DNA of 64,000 bases from contig NZ_SCHP01000004.1 of NCBI RefSeq assembly GCF_013607485.1, forward strand, positions 22,218 through 86,217, in the 5' to 3' direction. Shown in pieces: positions 56,064 through 64,000 of this stretch (position 1 is the stretch's first letter; every line of letters begins with the position of its first letter). The notes under the pieces are model-generated. The model had not been told where the DNA came from. It saw only the letters and a program-made list of their open reading frames with translations, and made no database searches. Source of the stretch: Bombilactobacillus bombi. Its GTDB lineage: Bacteria; Bacillota; Bacilli; Lactobacillales; Lactobacillaceae. The position numbers and the translations under genes are program-made.

Positions 56064-57089
56064 ATGCAAAAAGTTGTAACCTTTGGGGAAATGATGCTGC
56101 GCTTAAAGCCCCAAGAAAATGAGCGAATTATTCAAGCAAATCAATTTTCTGCTTTGTATGGTGGTTCTGAAGCTAATGTAGCTGTTTCGCTATCCTTATT
56201 TGGTGATCAAGCACAATTTGTTTCTAAGGTTCCTAATCATGCAGTAGGCCAGGCAGCTTTAGGAACATTGCAGCGTTATGGAGTTGATGCTTCGCAAGTG
56301 TTACAGGGTGGTCCACGTTTAGGCATCTACTTCTTTGAAAAAGGAGCTAGTGTCCGTAATACTAGTGTTGTTTATGATCGGGCTGGCAGTTCATTTGCTG
56401 TTTCGCAAGCAGCTGAGTATGATTGGCCTACAATTCTAGCAGGAGCAAAGTATTTTTATTTCTCCGGAATTACCCCCGCAATTTCTGCTGAAATGACTCA
56501 AGCTGTGCTCTTAGCATGTCAATATTGTTCACAGCATGATATTAAAGTGGTTTGTGATTTGAATTATCGCGGCAAAATGTGGAGTACCAAAGCTGCGCAA
56601 GCTACTATGAACCAATTAATGCCCTATGTTGATATTTGTTTGGCCAATGATGAAGATTTTGAAGCGGCTTTAGGTATTAAAGCTTTTGACGGGAATATGA
56701 GCCGAGGAATTGAACAGAAGACAGATTTTATTGCAGGAATGAAAGCTATCATAGCCAAATACCCTCATGTGCAAACTGTTGCTAGTGTTTTGCGCAATAT
56801 TCAATCTGTCGAAGATTCCCAATGGATGGGATTAATGGTTGATCATGGAAAAGTTTTTGATACACCAGTCTATCAAATGCATGTTTGGGAAGGCGTTGCT
56901 GCTGGAGATGCATTTGGAGCGGGTTTGCTGCATGGAATTTTGCACAACTATGACTTACAAGAACGAATAGACTTTGCGATTGCTGCTAGCGTTTTGAAGC
57001 TAACTATAAGTGGCGATTTAAATTTAGTTACTGAATCTGAAGTGCGTGCTTTAATGAATAAACAAAATGGGATGCGTGTAATGCGTTAA
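56064..57089 (+). CDS. kdgK: 2-keto-3-deoxygluconate kinase
   Basis: A 341-residue PfkB-family sugar kinase. VTFGEMMLRL at the start, YGGSEANVAVSLS for sugar binding and the anion-hole motif AAGDAFGAGLLHG near the C-terminus are present. With kdgA it completes the lower path for uronic acids: KDG to KDPG to pyruvate and triose phosphate. The upper steps (uronate isomerase, dehydratase) are not in this window. Confidence 0.92.
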   Translation: MQKVVTFGEMMLRLKPQENERIIQANQFSALYGGSEANVAVSLSLFGDQAQFVSKVPNHAVGQAALGTLQRYGVDASQVLQGGPRLGIYFFEKGASVRNTSVVYDRAGSSFAVSQAAEYDWPTILAGAKYFYFSGITPAISAEMTQAVLLACQYCSQHDIKVVCDLNYRGKMWSTKAAQATMNQLMPYVDICLANDEDFEAALGIKAFDGNMSRGIEQKTDFIAGMKAIIAKYPHVQTVASVLRNIQSVEDSQWMGLMVDHGKVFDTPVYQMHVWEGVAAGDAFGAGLLHGILHNYDLQERIDFAIAASVLKLTISGDLNLVTESEVRALMNKQNGMRVMR

Positions 57090-57144
57090 AATAATGTAGA
57101 TGACTTAAGTATTTTTTAAGGTATGATAATCTTAGATAGAATGT

Positions 57145-57183
57145 AAAAGTAGCAAGATAAATAATTAGTCTTGCTACTTTTTT
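57145..57183 (+). terminator. Terminator of kdgA-kdgK
   Basis: A 13-bp perfect stem (57145-57157 with 57169-57181) around AAGTAGCAAGA, with a T-run. Confidence 0.88.
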
Positions 57184-57205
57184 GATCACTTTAAAAGCGC
57201 GACAC

Positions 57206-57233
57206 TATACTATTTAATAGAAAATATAGTATA
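57206..57233. promoter_or_regulatory. Inverted repeat upstream of the sigma-54 activator gene
   Basis: TATACTAT (57206-57213) and ATAGTATA (57226-57233) form an 8-bp inverted repeat with a 12-nt spacer, about 35 bp before the start codon. Possible operator; no regulator known. Confidence 0.3.
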
Positions 57234-57266
57234 AATATGATAGTGTTGATAATTGAGGTGAAGAAA

Positions 57267-59753
57267 ATGACTATTTTGGATCAACTAGAAAGTAAAATTA
57301 GGCTTCATTATCGTTTAGGCCAGCATTTTAGTGCTACCAATATTATTCAATTGACTTCATTATCACGTAGTACGGTCTCAAGCTATCTTAATCAATTATA
57401 TAAAAAAGGAATTTTAAATAAAGCTAATACTAGGCCAACGCAGTTTTGGCTACCTACTAAAGAAAGGGCATTTGAAGATGTTATAGGAGTTAATGAAAGT
57501 CTAGCGCCTATTGTTGAACAATGTAAAGCAGCAGTCAATTATCCACCTGATGGTTTGCCAGTTATTATTAGAGGTAATAGTGGTGTTGGTAAAAGTATGT
57601 TAGCAAAAAAAATTTATCAATATGCATTATTACAAGGAATAATTAAGCAGGATGCGCCCTTTGTTACACTAAATTGTGCTGATTATGCTAATAATCCAGA
57701 ACTATTGTCGTCGGTTCTTTTTGGTTATGTTAAAGGAGCTTTCACGGGTGCTACTAATGATAAAACTGGATTATTAGATGCAGCAAATGGTGGATATTTA
57801 TTCTTAGATGAAGTACATAATTTATCTCAAGAAAATCAGGAAAAACTTTTTTTATTGATTGATCAAAAAAGATTTCATCGTCTCGGAGAAGATAATAAAT
57901 GGCACCAAGCTTCAATTAGACTTATTTTAGCCACTACCGAAGATACAAAGTCAGCATTATTAGCAACCTTTCGGCGCCGAATTCCTTTAGAAGTTAATTT
58001 GCCAGATTTTCGACAACGAACTTATCATGAAAAATTGCAATTGATTTGGCATTTTTTTCAAACAGAGGCACAACAAGTGAATAGTCCCTTAGCTATTTCA
58101 ACATCTTTAATAATTGAATTACTTCATGAAGAGTATGAAGGTAATATTGGTGCTTTGCAAAATAAAATTAAAGTACTCTGTGCGCAAGCGTACAGTCAGC
58201 AACAATCAACGGATGTTATATATGTACCTAAAGTTGGTTTAGAACATTATGAAATAATTTCAACACAAAAAGTTGTTCATTTTCCAACTCTTAGTAATAA
58301 TAAAATTGATGAATTATTACAACAAAACTTTGCCACCTTAACTATTACTGATGTTAGCAGACATTTAAGACGTTTTTTAGCATCAATTAAACCATACTGT
58401 CCTTTGGATGATATAGGATATAAAATTATTGAGCATAATTTAGAAATAGGATCAGATAAATTAACACTTTTTGGGATTCACTTAAGCTCACAACATTTTT
58501 CAGAATTATCTTTATTAATCAATCTTTTAAATGACTATCATTTAAAAGCTCCGTTTAACATTCATTCAAAATCAGCTTTTAAGTATTTGCAAATTGCTCA
58601 AAAGATATTGTCTATAGCACATCAAAATGAAAGTAATATATTATTACTTTTAATGATTATTGCCTATTTAAAGATCAACTTACCAATTAAAAGCCATCGA
58701 AATGCTTTAATAATTATGCATGGTAAGAATTCAGCCACAAGTTTAGCTAATGAAGTTAATCAGCTTATTGGGGATTATGCTTTAACACCATTTAATATGC
58801 CAATTAAAGTAGATACTAAAGAAATTATAAATAAAGTTAATTCTTACGTTGTAAATACAGATACCAAGGATGGTTTGATTTTGCTAGTTGATATGGGATC
58901 CTTAGAAAAAATGTATACAGAAATTAAGGATAACGTACGAGGGGATCTTTTGATATTGAATAATGTCTCAACGGCCTTAGCTTTAGAGATAGGTTTTGCA
59001 TTGAAGCAAAATCAACCTATGAAGTACTTTATACAAAAGGATTATTCTCCATTTGAGGTTCATAGTCAATATTTTGAAGGAATTGCACAAACACAGAATA
59101 TTATTATTTCTTGTATGTCTGGACAAGGTGTTGCAGAAAAAATTAAAGAAATCCTAAGTAAATTTGATTCTAAAAGTGCGGTTGAAATTTTAACTTTAGA
59201 CTATGATGAATTGCAAAAGATTAAACAAAACCAAAGTCGGTCCACATTTAAAGATACTCTATGTATTATTGCTACCTCAAATATCGAAATTGCAGGGGTA
59301 GAATGTGTCAATATTGAACGTGTTGTTAATGGTACTCAAAGTCTAACTTGCTTAAGTAATCTATATAGTGCTCAACAATTACAACAATTTACTGATGAAC
59401 TTATCAAATTATTCACCATTGAGGGTGCAAGCTCAAGGTTGCAATTTTTAAATCCTGACAAAGTTATTAATGAAATTTCAAAGATTATTAAATCTTTAGA
59501 ACAACAATATCATGTAGTATTTAAGAATTTTATTCGAGTTAACCTTTATCTGCATTTATCATTAATGATTGAAAGATTATTAACAAATACTCTTCCTATG
59601 GAAGCTGTAACAACTGAGAGTAGAGAATTTAAAGAATTTGTTGAAAGTATGGAGATAATTTTTCAGCCAATAAAAGATAAATATAATATAAAAATTCCTT
59701 TACGTGAATATGAATATGTTTATCAAATTATTGAAAGCCAGATTAATAGTTAG
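57267..59753 (+). CDS. levR: LevR-type sigma-54-dependent PTS operon activator
   Basis: An 828-residue activator. Order by eye: N-terminal winged HTH (about residues 1-60), AAA+ domain (about 80-330) with Walker A GNSGVGKS, the sigma-54 contact loop GAFTGA and Walker B LFLDEVH, a PRD-like region, an EIIA-Man-like domain (active-site His in IIMHGKN), an EIIB-like part (SCMSGQG) and a C-terminal PRD with the His of LYLHLSL. Phosphorylation by the PTS through these domains sets activity in LevR. ATG 57267 follows GAGGTG; the upstream in-frame start lacks an SD. It directs the -24/-12 promoter at 59841 and therefore needs RpoN, not in this window. Confidence 0.9.
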   Translation: MTILDQLESKIRLHYRLGQHFSATNIIQLTSLSRSTVSSYLNQLYKKGILNKANTRPTQFWLPTKERAFEDVIGVNESLAPIVEQCKAAVNYPPDGLPVIIRGNSGVGKSMLAKKIYQYALLQGIIKQDAPFVTLNCADYANNPELLSSVLFGYVKGAFTGATNDKTGLLDAANGGYLFLDEVHNLSQENQEKLFLLIDQKRFHRLGEDNKWHQASIRLILATTEDTKSALLATFRRRIPLEVNLPDFRQRTYHEKLQLIWHFFQTEAQQVNSPLAISTSLIIELLHEEYEGNIGALQNKIKVLCAQAYSQQQSTDVIYVPKVGLEHYEIISTQKVVHFPTLSNNKIDELLQQNFATLTITDVSRHLRRFLASIKPYCPLDDIGYKIIEHNLEIGSDKLTLFGIHLSSQHFSELSLLINLLNDYHLKAPFNIHSKSAFKYLQIAQKILSIAHQNESNILLLLMIIAYLKINLPIKSHRNALIIMHGKNSATSLANEVNQLIGDYALTPFNMPIKVDTKEIINKVNSYVVNTDTKDGLILLVDMGSLEKMYTEIKDNVRGDLLILNNVSTALALEIGFALKQNQPMKYFIQKDYSPFEVHSQYFEGIAQTQNIIISCMSGQGVAEKIKEILSKFDSKSAVEILTLDYDELQKIKQNQSRSTFKDTLCIIATSNIEIAGVECVNIERVVNGTQSLTCLSNLYSAQQLQQFTDELIKLFTIEGASSRLQFLNPDKVINEISKIIKSLEQQYHVVFKNFIRVNLYLHLSLMIERLLTNTLPMEAVTTESREFKEFVESMEIIFQPIKDKYNIKIPLREYEYVYQIIESQINS

Positions 59754-59760
59754 TGTTGCG

Positions 59761-59806
59761 AAAAACAATTAGTGTTGATGAATATTTCAACACTAATTGT
59801 TTTTTA
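59761..59806 (+). terminator. Long palindromic terminator after levR
   Basis: An 18-bp perfect stem (59761-59778 with 59787-59804), 8-nt loop, T-rich end. It lies about 35-80 bp upstream of the sigma-54 promoter and may also act as activator binding site. Confidence 0.85.
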
Positions 59807-59840
59807 ATTGCCATTTTAAGGGCTTGTGAGAAGAATAAGT

Positions 59841-59855
59841 TGGCATACTTTTTGC
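59841..59855 (+). promoter_or_regulatory. Sigma-54 (-24/-12) promoter of the PTS operon
   Basis: TGGCATACTTTTTGC fits the consensus TGGCAC-N5-TTGC, with GG at 59842-59843 and GC at 59854-59855 at the exact spacing. The gene just upstream encodes a GAFTGA-containing activator. Confidence 0.85.
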
Positions 59856-59868
59856 TATTAGAAATATA

Positions 59869-59912
59869 GATAGCAATTAGCTAATAAGGAGGTGTTTCAA
59901 ATAATTGCTATC
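59869..59912 (+). promoter_or_regulatory. Leader hairpin of the PTS mRNA carrying an SD in its loop
   Basis: GATAGCAATTA (59869-59879) pairs perfectly with TAATTGCTATC (59902-59912). The 22-nt loop carries AAGGAGGTG (59886-59894). Expected transcription begins a few nucleotides upstream, about 59867. TTGCTAT also occurs at 59853-59859 inside the promoter, so pairing could change with the transcript's 5' end. Confidence 0.55.
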
Positions 59913-59937
59913 AGAAAAATTGGTTACGGTGAGGTAA
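59905..59937 (+). CDS. Possible 10-codon leader peptide
   Basis: A TTG-started frame (LSEKLVTVR after the start) with AAGGAGGTG 10 nt upstream, ending in TAA 1 nt before the EIIA ATG, whose own SD is GAGG at 59931-59934. Position suggests translational coupling. The codons contain no clear run of one amino acid, so attenuation by starvation is not obvious. It could be chance. Confidence 0.3.
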   Translation: MLSEKLVTVR

Positions 59938-59938
59938 T

Positions 59939-60343
59939 ATGAGACAAATTATTTTGGTGTCACACGGAAACATGGCAGAGGGAATGGTCAATACTATTGA
60001 GATGATTAGTGGAAAACATGATAATTTACAAGCATTCTCTATGTCTGCCAAACAAACACCAGATTATATATATTCATCTGTAAAAAGTATAGTTGATAAG
60101 TTTAGTGATAAAGATGAAATATATATCTTTAGTGATATTGCTGGCGGCAGTGTTAATACAGAAGCTATGAAATTTATTAAATATAATAATGTTCATTTAA
60201 TTAGCGGAATGAATTTACCAATAGTAATTGATTGTTTATTATCAGATGGTAAAAATATAAAACAACTTTTAAAAGCTGGCAAAGATTCGCTAGATGAAAT
60301 AAAAGCAAAGAAATATACGGAAGATAATATCTGGGAGGAATAA
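59939..60343 (+). CDS. PTS system mannose-family EIIA component
   Basis: A 134-residue EIIA-Man-type protein, phosphorylated at His9 in ILVSHGNMAEG by HPr. Further landmarks are IYIFSDIAGGSVN and ISGMNLPIVID. First gene of a sigma-54 operon EIIA-EIIB-EIIC-EIID-GH43. Two bp before EIIB. Confidence 0.92.
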   Translation: MRQIILVSHGNMAEGMVNTIEMISGKHDNLQAFSMSAKQTPDYIYSSVKSIVDKFSDKDEIYIFSDIAGGSVNTEAMKFIKYNNVHLISGMNLPIVIDCLLSDGKNIKQLLKAGKDSLDEIKAKKYTEDNIWEE

Positions 60344-60345
60344 TT

Positions 60346-60822
60346 ATGATTAGTCTAGTTAGAATAGATGATCGCTTAATACATGGTCAAATTGCTGTTG
60401 TTTGGACAAAATATTTGGGAGTTTCTCGAATTATAGTTGCAAATGATAGTGTAGCAAAAAATGATTCACAGAAGATGGCCTTATCTTTGGCTGTTCCTAA
60501 TGGTGTGAAGGCTTTCTTTAGATCTATAGAAGATACAGCAAAAATTTTAAATGATCCTCGCTCAGAAAAAATGAAAATATTAGTTATTGTAGATTCTCCT
60601 CAAGATGCTTTGCGTTTGTGTGACCAGTTGCCTGATAAGATTACTACTATTAATCTGGGAAATTATGGTCGAATGAATAATATGAGCGGTGGAAAAAAAG
60701 AACAACTTGCTGACAATATTTTTGTAACAGATGATGACAAGAAGTGTTTAGATTTGTTACATACTAAGGTAAAAGATATCTATATTCAAGCTGTCCCTAC
60801 TGATAATAAAAAATTTTTATAA
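60346..60822 (+). CDS. PTS system mannose-family EIIB component
   Basis: A 158-residue EIIB that receives the phosphate from EIIA on His13 in RIDDRLIHGQ and transfers it to the incoming sugar. NLGNYGRMN and KDIYIQAVP fit the family. Separate from EIIA, unlike the fused ManX-type protein. Confidence 0.93.
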   Translation: MISLVRIDDRLIHGQIAVVWTKYLGVSRIIVANDSVAKNDSQKMALSLAVPNGVKAFFRSIEDTAKILNDPRSEKMKILVIVDSPQDALRLCDQLPDKITTINLGNYGRMNNMSGGKKEQLADNIFVTDDDKKCLDLLHTKVKDIYIQAVPTDNKKFL

Positions 60823-60841
60823 ATTAAAGGGGTGAGATAAT

Positions 60842-61630
60842 ATGCTGTATCAAGCATTAGTAGTCGGACTTGTAATGGCGTTGGGAGTTTATAGTGATAA
60901 AGGTTTAGGCGATCCAATGTTGCGCCGCCCATTAGTAATGGGTCCGATAGTTGGACTATTATTAGGTAATTTAGAAAAGGGAGTAATAGTTGGAGCTGCC
61001 ATTGAGGTGGTATTTTTAGGAACCACACAAATTGGAGGTGCTTTACCTTCAGATTCTATGACAGGGTCTATTTTTGGAACTGCATTTGCCATAATAACTA
61101 ATCAAAGTACACAGATTGCATTAACTCTTGCAATACCAATCAGTATTTTAGCAGTTTTTTTGAATCAATTAACGTTGTTTGCTGTAGGTCTTTTAGAAGA
61201 AAAATTCAAACAATTGATTAATAAAGAAAATTATCATGCTTTTGTGTTACTGCACTACTCTATGATAGCTTTTCAATGTATTGTTTATTTTTTAGTAGGA
61301 ATGGTGGGTATATTGGCAGGTACTCATGCCATTCAACATATTTTAAATATAATTCCAGCCGTGTTAATGAACGGACTTAATTTGGCGGGTAAACTTTTAC
61401 CAGCCTTAGGAATTGCATTATTATTAAATATGCTTTGGGATTCCAAATTATCGGTATTTGTTTTATTTGGTTTTGTATTAAGTGCCTATTTAAAATTACC
61501 TTTAATTGCTATTGCATGTCTCGGATTAGTTATATCAGTAACAATAGCTCTTCAAGAGAATAAATTTAGTACTGAAATAAAAAAGGTTGGAAATAATACT
61601 TCTAATAACGGGGATGATTTCTTTGACTGA
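60842..61630 (+). CDS. PTS system mannose-family EIIC component
   Basis: A 262-residue membrane protein of the EII-Sor/Man family C subunit. Several hydrophobic segments and the substrate-site region RRPLVMGPIVGLLLGN and AAIEVVFLGTTQIGGALPSD are present. The 3' end overlaps the EIID gene. With EIID it forms the translocation channel. Confidence 0.92.
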   Translation: MLYQALVVGLVMALGVYSDKGLGDPMLRRPLVMGPIVGLLLGNLEKGVIVGAAIEVVFLGTTQIGGALPSDSMTGSIFGTAFAIITNQSTQIALTLAIPISILAVFLNQLTLFAVGLLEEKFKQLINKENYHAFVLLHYSMIAFQCIVYFLVGMVGILAGTHAIQHILNIIPAVLMNGLNLAGKLLPALGIALLLNMLWDSKLSVFVLFGFVLSAYLKLPLIAIACLGLVISVTIALQENKFSTEIKKVGNNTSNNGDDFFD

Positions 61631-62441
61631 AAAGATTAGTAAAGATAGTATTAAAAAACTAAATCGCAAAAATTTTTGGCGTTCATTAACTTTGTCTGGA
61701 TCATGGAATTATTTAAATGCTCAAGGAAATGCTATAGGTTATATGATGTTGCCAGGATTAAAGCAAATATATAAGGGTGATCGAAAGAAATTAAACCAAG
61801 CTATGAAACGTAGTATAGCTTATTGTAATATTAATTCTGTATTTTCTCCTCTTCTTACAGGAATAGCTACCAGTATGGAAGAAGAAAATGCTAATGATCC
61901 GAATTTTGATGAAAATTCTATTAATGCAGTTAAAGCCAGTTTGATGGGTCCTTTAGCTGGAATAGGTGATTCTTTATGGTGGGGGACCTTTAGAATAATT
62001 ACTGCAGGTATTGGTATAAGTTTAGCTGAAAAAGGAAATGTTTTAGGACCTATTTTGTTTTTAATTTTATTTAATTTAACGTATATGGTTCCTAGATATT
62101 TTGGCTTTAGTTTTGGTTATAAAGCAGGGGCTCAATTTATACAAAAAGCATATAAAAATGGATTGATCAATATTATTACTAAAGCTGCTACTATTCTTGG
62201 ATTAACGATGGTTGGGGGTATGATTTATACAACTGTTACTTTTTCAACTAAAATAAGCTTTACTGTTTCTCATAAATCTTATGCTATTCAAACTATCCTT
62301 GATCAAATTTTTAAGGGCATATTACCTCTTATGGCTACACTGTTATGTCTATTTTTAATTAGAAAGAAAGTTAGTGCTAATAAAATAATTATAGGAATAA
62401 TTATTTTAGCTATACCTCTAGCTGCTTTAGGTTTTGCATAA
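61614..62441 (+). CDS. PTS system mannose-family EIID component
   Basis: A 275-residue membrane protein of the EIID family, with LSGSWNYLNAQGNAIGYMMLPGLK near the start and LMGPLAGIGDSLWWGTFR in the middle, both family hallmarks. ATG 61614 or TTG 61623 (9 nt after GGGG) are the likeliest starts; the frame upstream lies inside EIIC. The presence of EIID makes this a mannose-type system and not another PTS class. Confidence 0.9.
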   Translation: MISLTEKISKDSIKKLNRKNFWRSLTLSGSWNYLNAQGNAIGYMMLPGLKQIYKGDRKKLNQAMKRSIAYCNINSVFSPLLTGIATSMEEENANDPNFDENSINAVKASLMGPLAGIGDSLWWGTFRIITAGIGISLAEKGNVLGPILFLILFNLTYMVPRYFGFSFGYKAGAQFIQKAYKNGLINIITKAATILGLTMVGGMIYTTVTFSTKISFTVSHKSYAIQTILDQIFKGILPLMATLLCLFLIRKKVSANKIIIGIIILAIPLAALGFA

Positions 62442-62460
62442 TTAATGAGAGGAATGACTT

Positions 62461-63972
62461 ATGAAATACAATAATCCGATAATTAAAGGCTTCTATCCTG
62501 ATCCAAGTATTTGCAAATTCAATGGTAAATATTATTTGGTTACTTCTTCATTTGAATATTTTCCTGGTATTCCAATTTTTGAAAGTACAGACCTTGTTAA
62601 TTGGGAACAAATAGGACATTGTCTAACAAGAAAATCACAATTAGATTTAACTAATAGTCCTACTTCTAGTGGCATTTTTGCTCCTACGATTAGAACTGAT
62701 GGAAAATTTTTATATGTAATAGCTACAAATAGAACTATTAAAAAGAATTTTATAGTTAAAACTGATGATCCATATTTAAATAAATGGTCTGATCCAATAT
62801 TTATTAGTAATTGGGATGGAATTGATCCTTCTTTATTTTTTGATAATGATGGAAAAGTATATATACAAGGAAATGCATATAAATCTGATGAACAATTAGG
62901 AATATATGAAGCTCAAATTGATATTAGTAATGGGAAATTATTAACGCCTAGAAAATTAATTTGTAAAGGAAGTGGGGGGAAAGCCCCAGAAGCTCCACAT
63001 ATTTTTAAGAAAGATAATTTTTACTATTTGTCTATTGCTGAGGGGGGGACAGAATATGGACATATGGTAACTATTTTTCGGAGTAAAAGTATCTTTGGTC
63101 CATATGAGCCATGTTCAGATAATCCAATTTTGACCAATCGTAGTACTTCTAACAAAATTCAATGCGTTGGACATGCTGACATATTTGAGGATTATGAGCA
63201 TAATTGGTGGGCTGTGTGTTTGGGGATTAGAGTTTCTGGTCATCATGCTTATTATCATCATTTAGGACGGGAAACCTTTTTAGCTCCCATAAAATGGAAT
63301 TTTGATGGATGGCCAAAAGTGAATATAGATGGACATTTAAATGTAGAAATGTCAGGTCCACTTCGAAATATGCAACAGCAAAATAATGATTTAATATGTG
63401 ATTTTTCTAAGCTTGAAAGCATTCCAAAAAGATTTGTTTATTTAAGAAATCCAGATAATACATCTTATAAGTTAATTAAAAACAAGGGGTTAATGCTATA
63501 CGGGGCTAATAGCTCTTTAAATGAAGTTAAGCCCATTACTTTATTGGGCTTGCGTCAAAGCGATTTCAAAGTCAAATATAAAGTTAAAATTTATTTTAAT
63601 AAAAATTCAACTAATCTCAGATTTGGATTAAGTGCCTTTATGTCAAAAGAATATCATTATGATTTATTAGTTGATCTTTTCCTAAATGAAATTTCTTTAA
63701 TTGCTAGAATTGGAAATATAAATTGTAAAATTTCTTACCTATCTTTGAGTTCAAATAATTTTATTGAATTAGAGATTGATGCTGATAGTGATTATTATTA
63801 TTTTTACTTTTATAAAAATGATAAAAAAATTTTTATGGATAAATTAGAATGCAAATTTTTGGCATCGGAAGTATCTGCTACTTTTACCGGAACAATGTTA
63901 TCGGTATTTAGTCTAAGTAATGAAAATGCTAAAATAACAGTTAAAGAAATAAATTATTTAGAGGAAAAGTAA
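62461..63972 (+). CDS. GH43 glycosidase, probable beta-xylosidase
   Basis: A 503-residue glycoside hydrolase family 43 enzyme with a five-bladed propeller (about residues 1-300) and a C-terminal concanavalin-type domain (about 310-503). Catalytic residues are Asp14 (YPDPSI, general base), Asp122 (GIDPSL) and Glu177 (PEAPHI, general acid). The pattern FPGIPIFESTDLVNWEQIGH and LTRKSQLDL is that of GH43 beta-xylosidases. No signal peptide, so it acts on intracellular, PTS-delivered substrate; it lies 19 bp after EIID. Arabinofuranosidase activity is a possible alternative. Followed by the window edge, so the operon may go on. Confidence 0.9.
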   Translation: MKYNNPIIKGFYPDPSICKFNGKYYLVTSSFEYFPGIPIFESTDLVNWEQIGHCLTRKSQLDLTNSPTSSGIFAPTIRTDGKFLYVIATNRTIKKNFIVKTDDPYLNKWSDPIFISNWDGIDPSLFFDNDGKVYIQGNAYKSDEQLGIYEAQIDISNGKLLTPRKLICKGSGGKAPEAPHIFKKDNFYYLSIAEGGTEYGHMVTIFRSKSIFGPYEPCSDNPILTNRSTSNKIQCVGHADIFEDYEHNWWAVCLGIRVSGHHAYYHHLGRETFLAPIKWNFDGWPKVNIDGHLNVEMSGPLRNMQQQNNDLICDFSKLESIPKRFVYLRNPDNTSYKLIKNKGLMLYGANSSLNEVKPITLLGLRQSDFKVKYKVKIYFNKNSTNLRFGLSAFMSKEYHYDLLVDLFLNEISLIARIGNINCKISYLSLSSNNFIELEIDADSDYYYFYFYKNDKKIFMDKLECKFLASEVSATFTGTMLSVFSLSNENAKITVKEINYLEEK

Positions 63973-64000
63973 TATTACTATTTATGCCTGTAATATATTT

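Overview
The window is chromosomal DNA from a low-GC, Gram-positive lactic acid bacterium, most likely a member of the Lactobacillaceae. The evidence is the AT-rich composition, Shine-Dalgarno (SD) sites of the AGGAGG type, frequent TTG and GTG starts, a sufCDSUB-type SUF cluster, lipoprotein solute receptors, mannose-family PTS genes and a malic enzyme/citrate lyase operon. The genus cannot be fixed from sequence reading alone; a bee- or plant-associated lineage would fit the sugar set but is a guess. No rRNA, tRNA, CRISPR array, phage or transposase gene was seen.

Layout: 1-1.8 kb, an amino-acid permease and a decayed ORF. 1.9-5.7 kb, a polar amino acid ABC importer with two near-identical receptors. 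5.8-8.9 kb, a three-domain flavoprotein reductase plus a stand-alone copy of its FMN-reductase domain. 9.1-16.8 kb, nrdDG followed almost without a gap by sufCDSUB. 16.9-21.4 kb, a glucose dehydrogenase-like SDR, glpK, glpF and a small CMD-family protein. 21.6-28.6 kb, apbE, a phosphatase-like protein, fumarase, fumarate reductase, an LDH/MDH-family enzyme and a dicarboxylate/citrate transporter. 28.7-38 kb, a SorC regulator divergent from mae-citCDEF-citXG and a LysR regulator. 38-46 kb, prolyl iminopeptidase, a GntR/ABC cassette, HelD and a CynX-like MFS protein. 45.9-53.5 kb, an AraC regulator, alcohol dehydrogenase, MFS transporter and rhaBMAD. 53.9-57.1 kb, an orphan 94-aa protein and a LacI regulator divergent from kdgA-kdgK. 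57.2-64 kb, a LevR-type sigma-54 activator, a -24/-12 promoter, a mannose-family PTS (IIA, IIB, IIC, IID) and a GH43 glycosidase; the operon may continue past the window.

How the genes work together: citrate enters (DASS transporter), is split by citrate lyase, and oxaloacetate can be decarboxylated (Mae) or reduced through malate and fumarate to succinate (the Arg84 LDH/MDH-family enzyme, FumC, flavoprotein reductase), which re-oxidises NADH. The large flavoprotein carries a covalent-FMN attachment motif and the matching ApbE transferase lies 13 kb away. It lacks the usual fumarate ligands, so its electron acceptor is unknown. CcpA-like cre sites precede this flavoprotein, glpK, fumC, the rhamnose transporter and the orphan gene, which suggests shared carbon catabolite control. 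The most unusual part is the right end: a sigma-54-driven mannose-type PTS coupled to a cytoplasmic GH43 enzyme, with a leader RNA that puts a strong SD and a possible 10-codon ORF on a hairpin just before the first gene.
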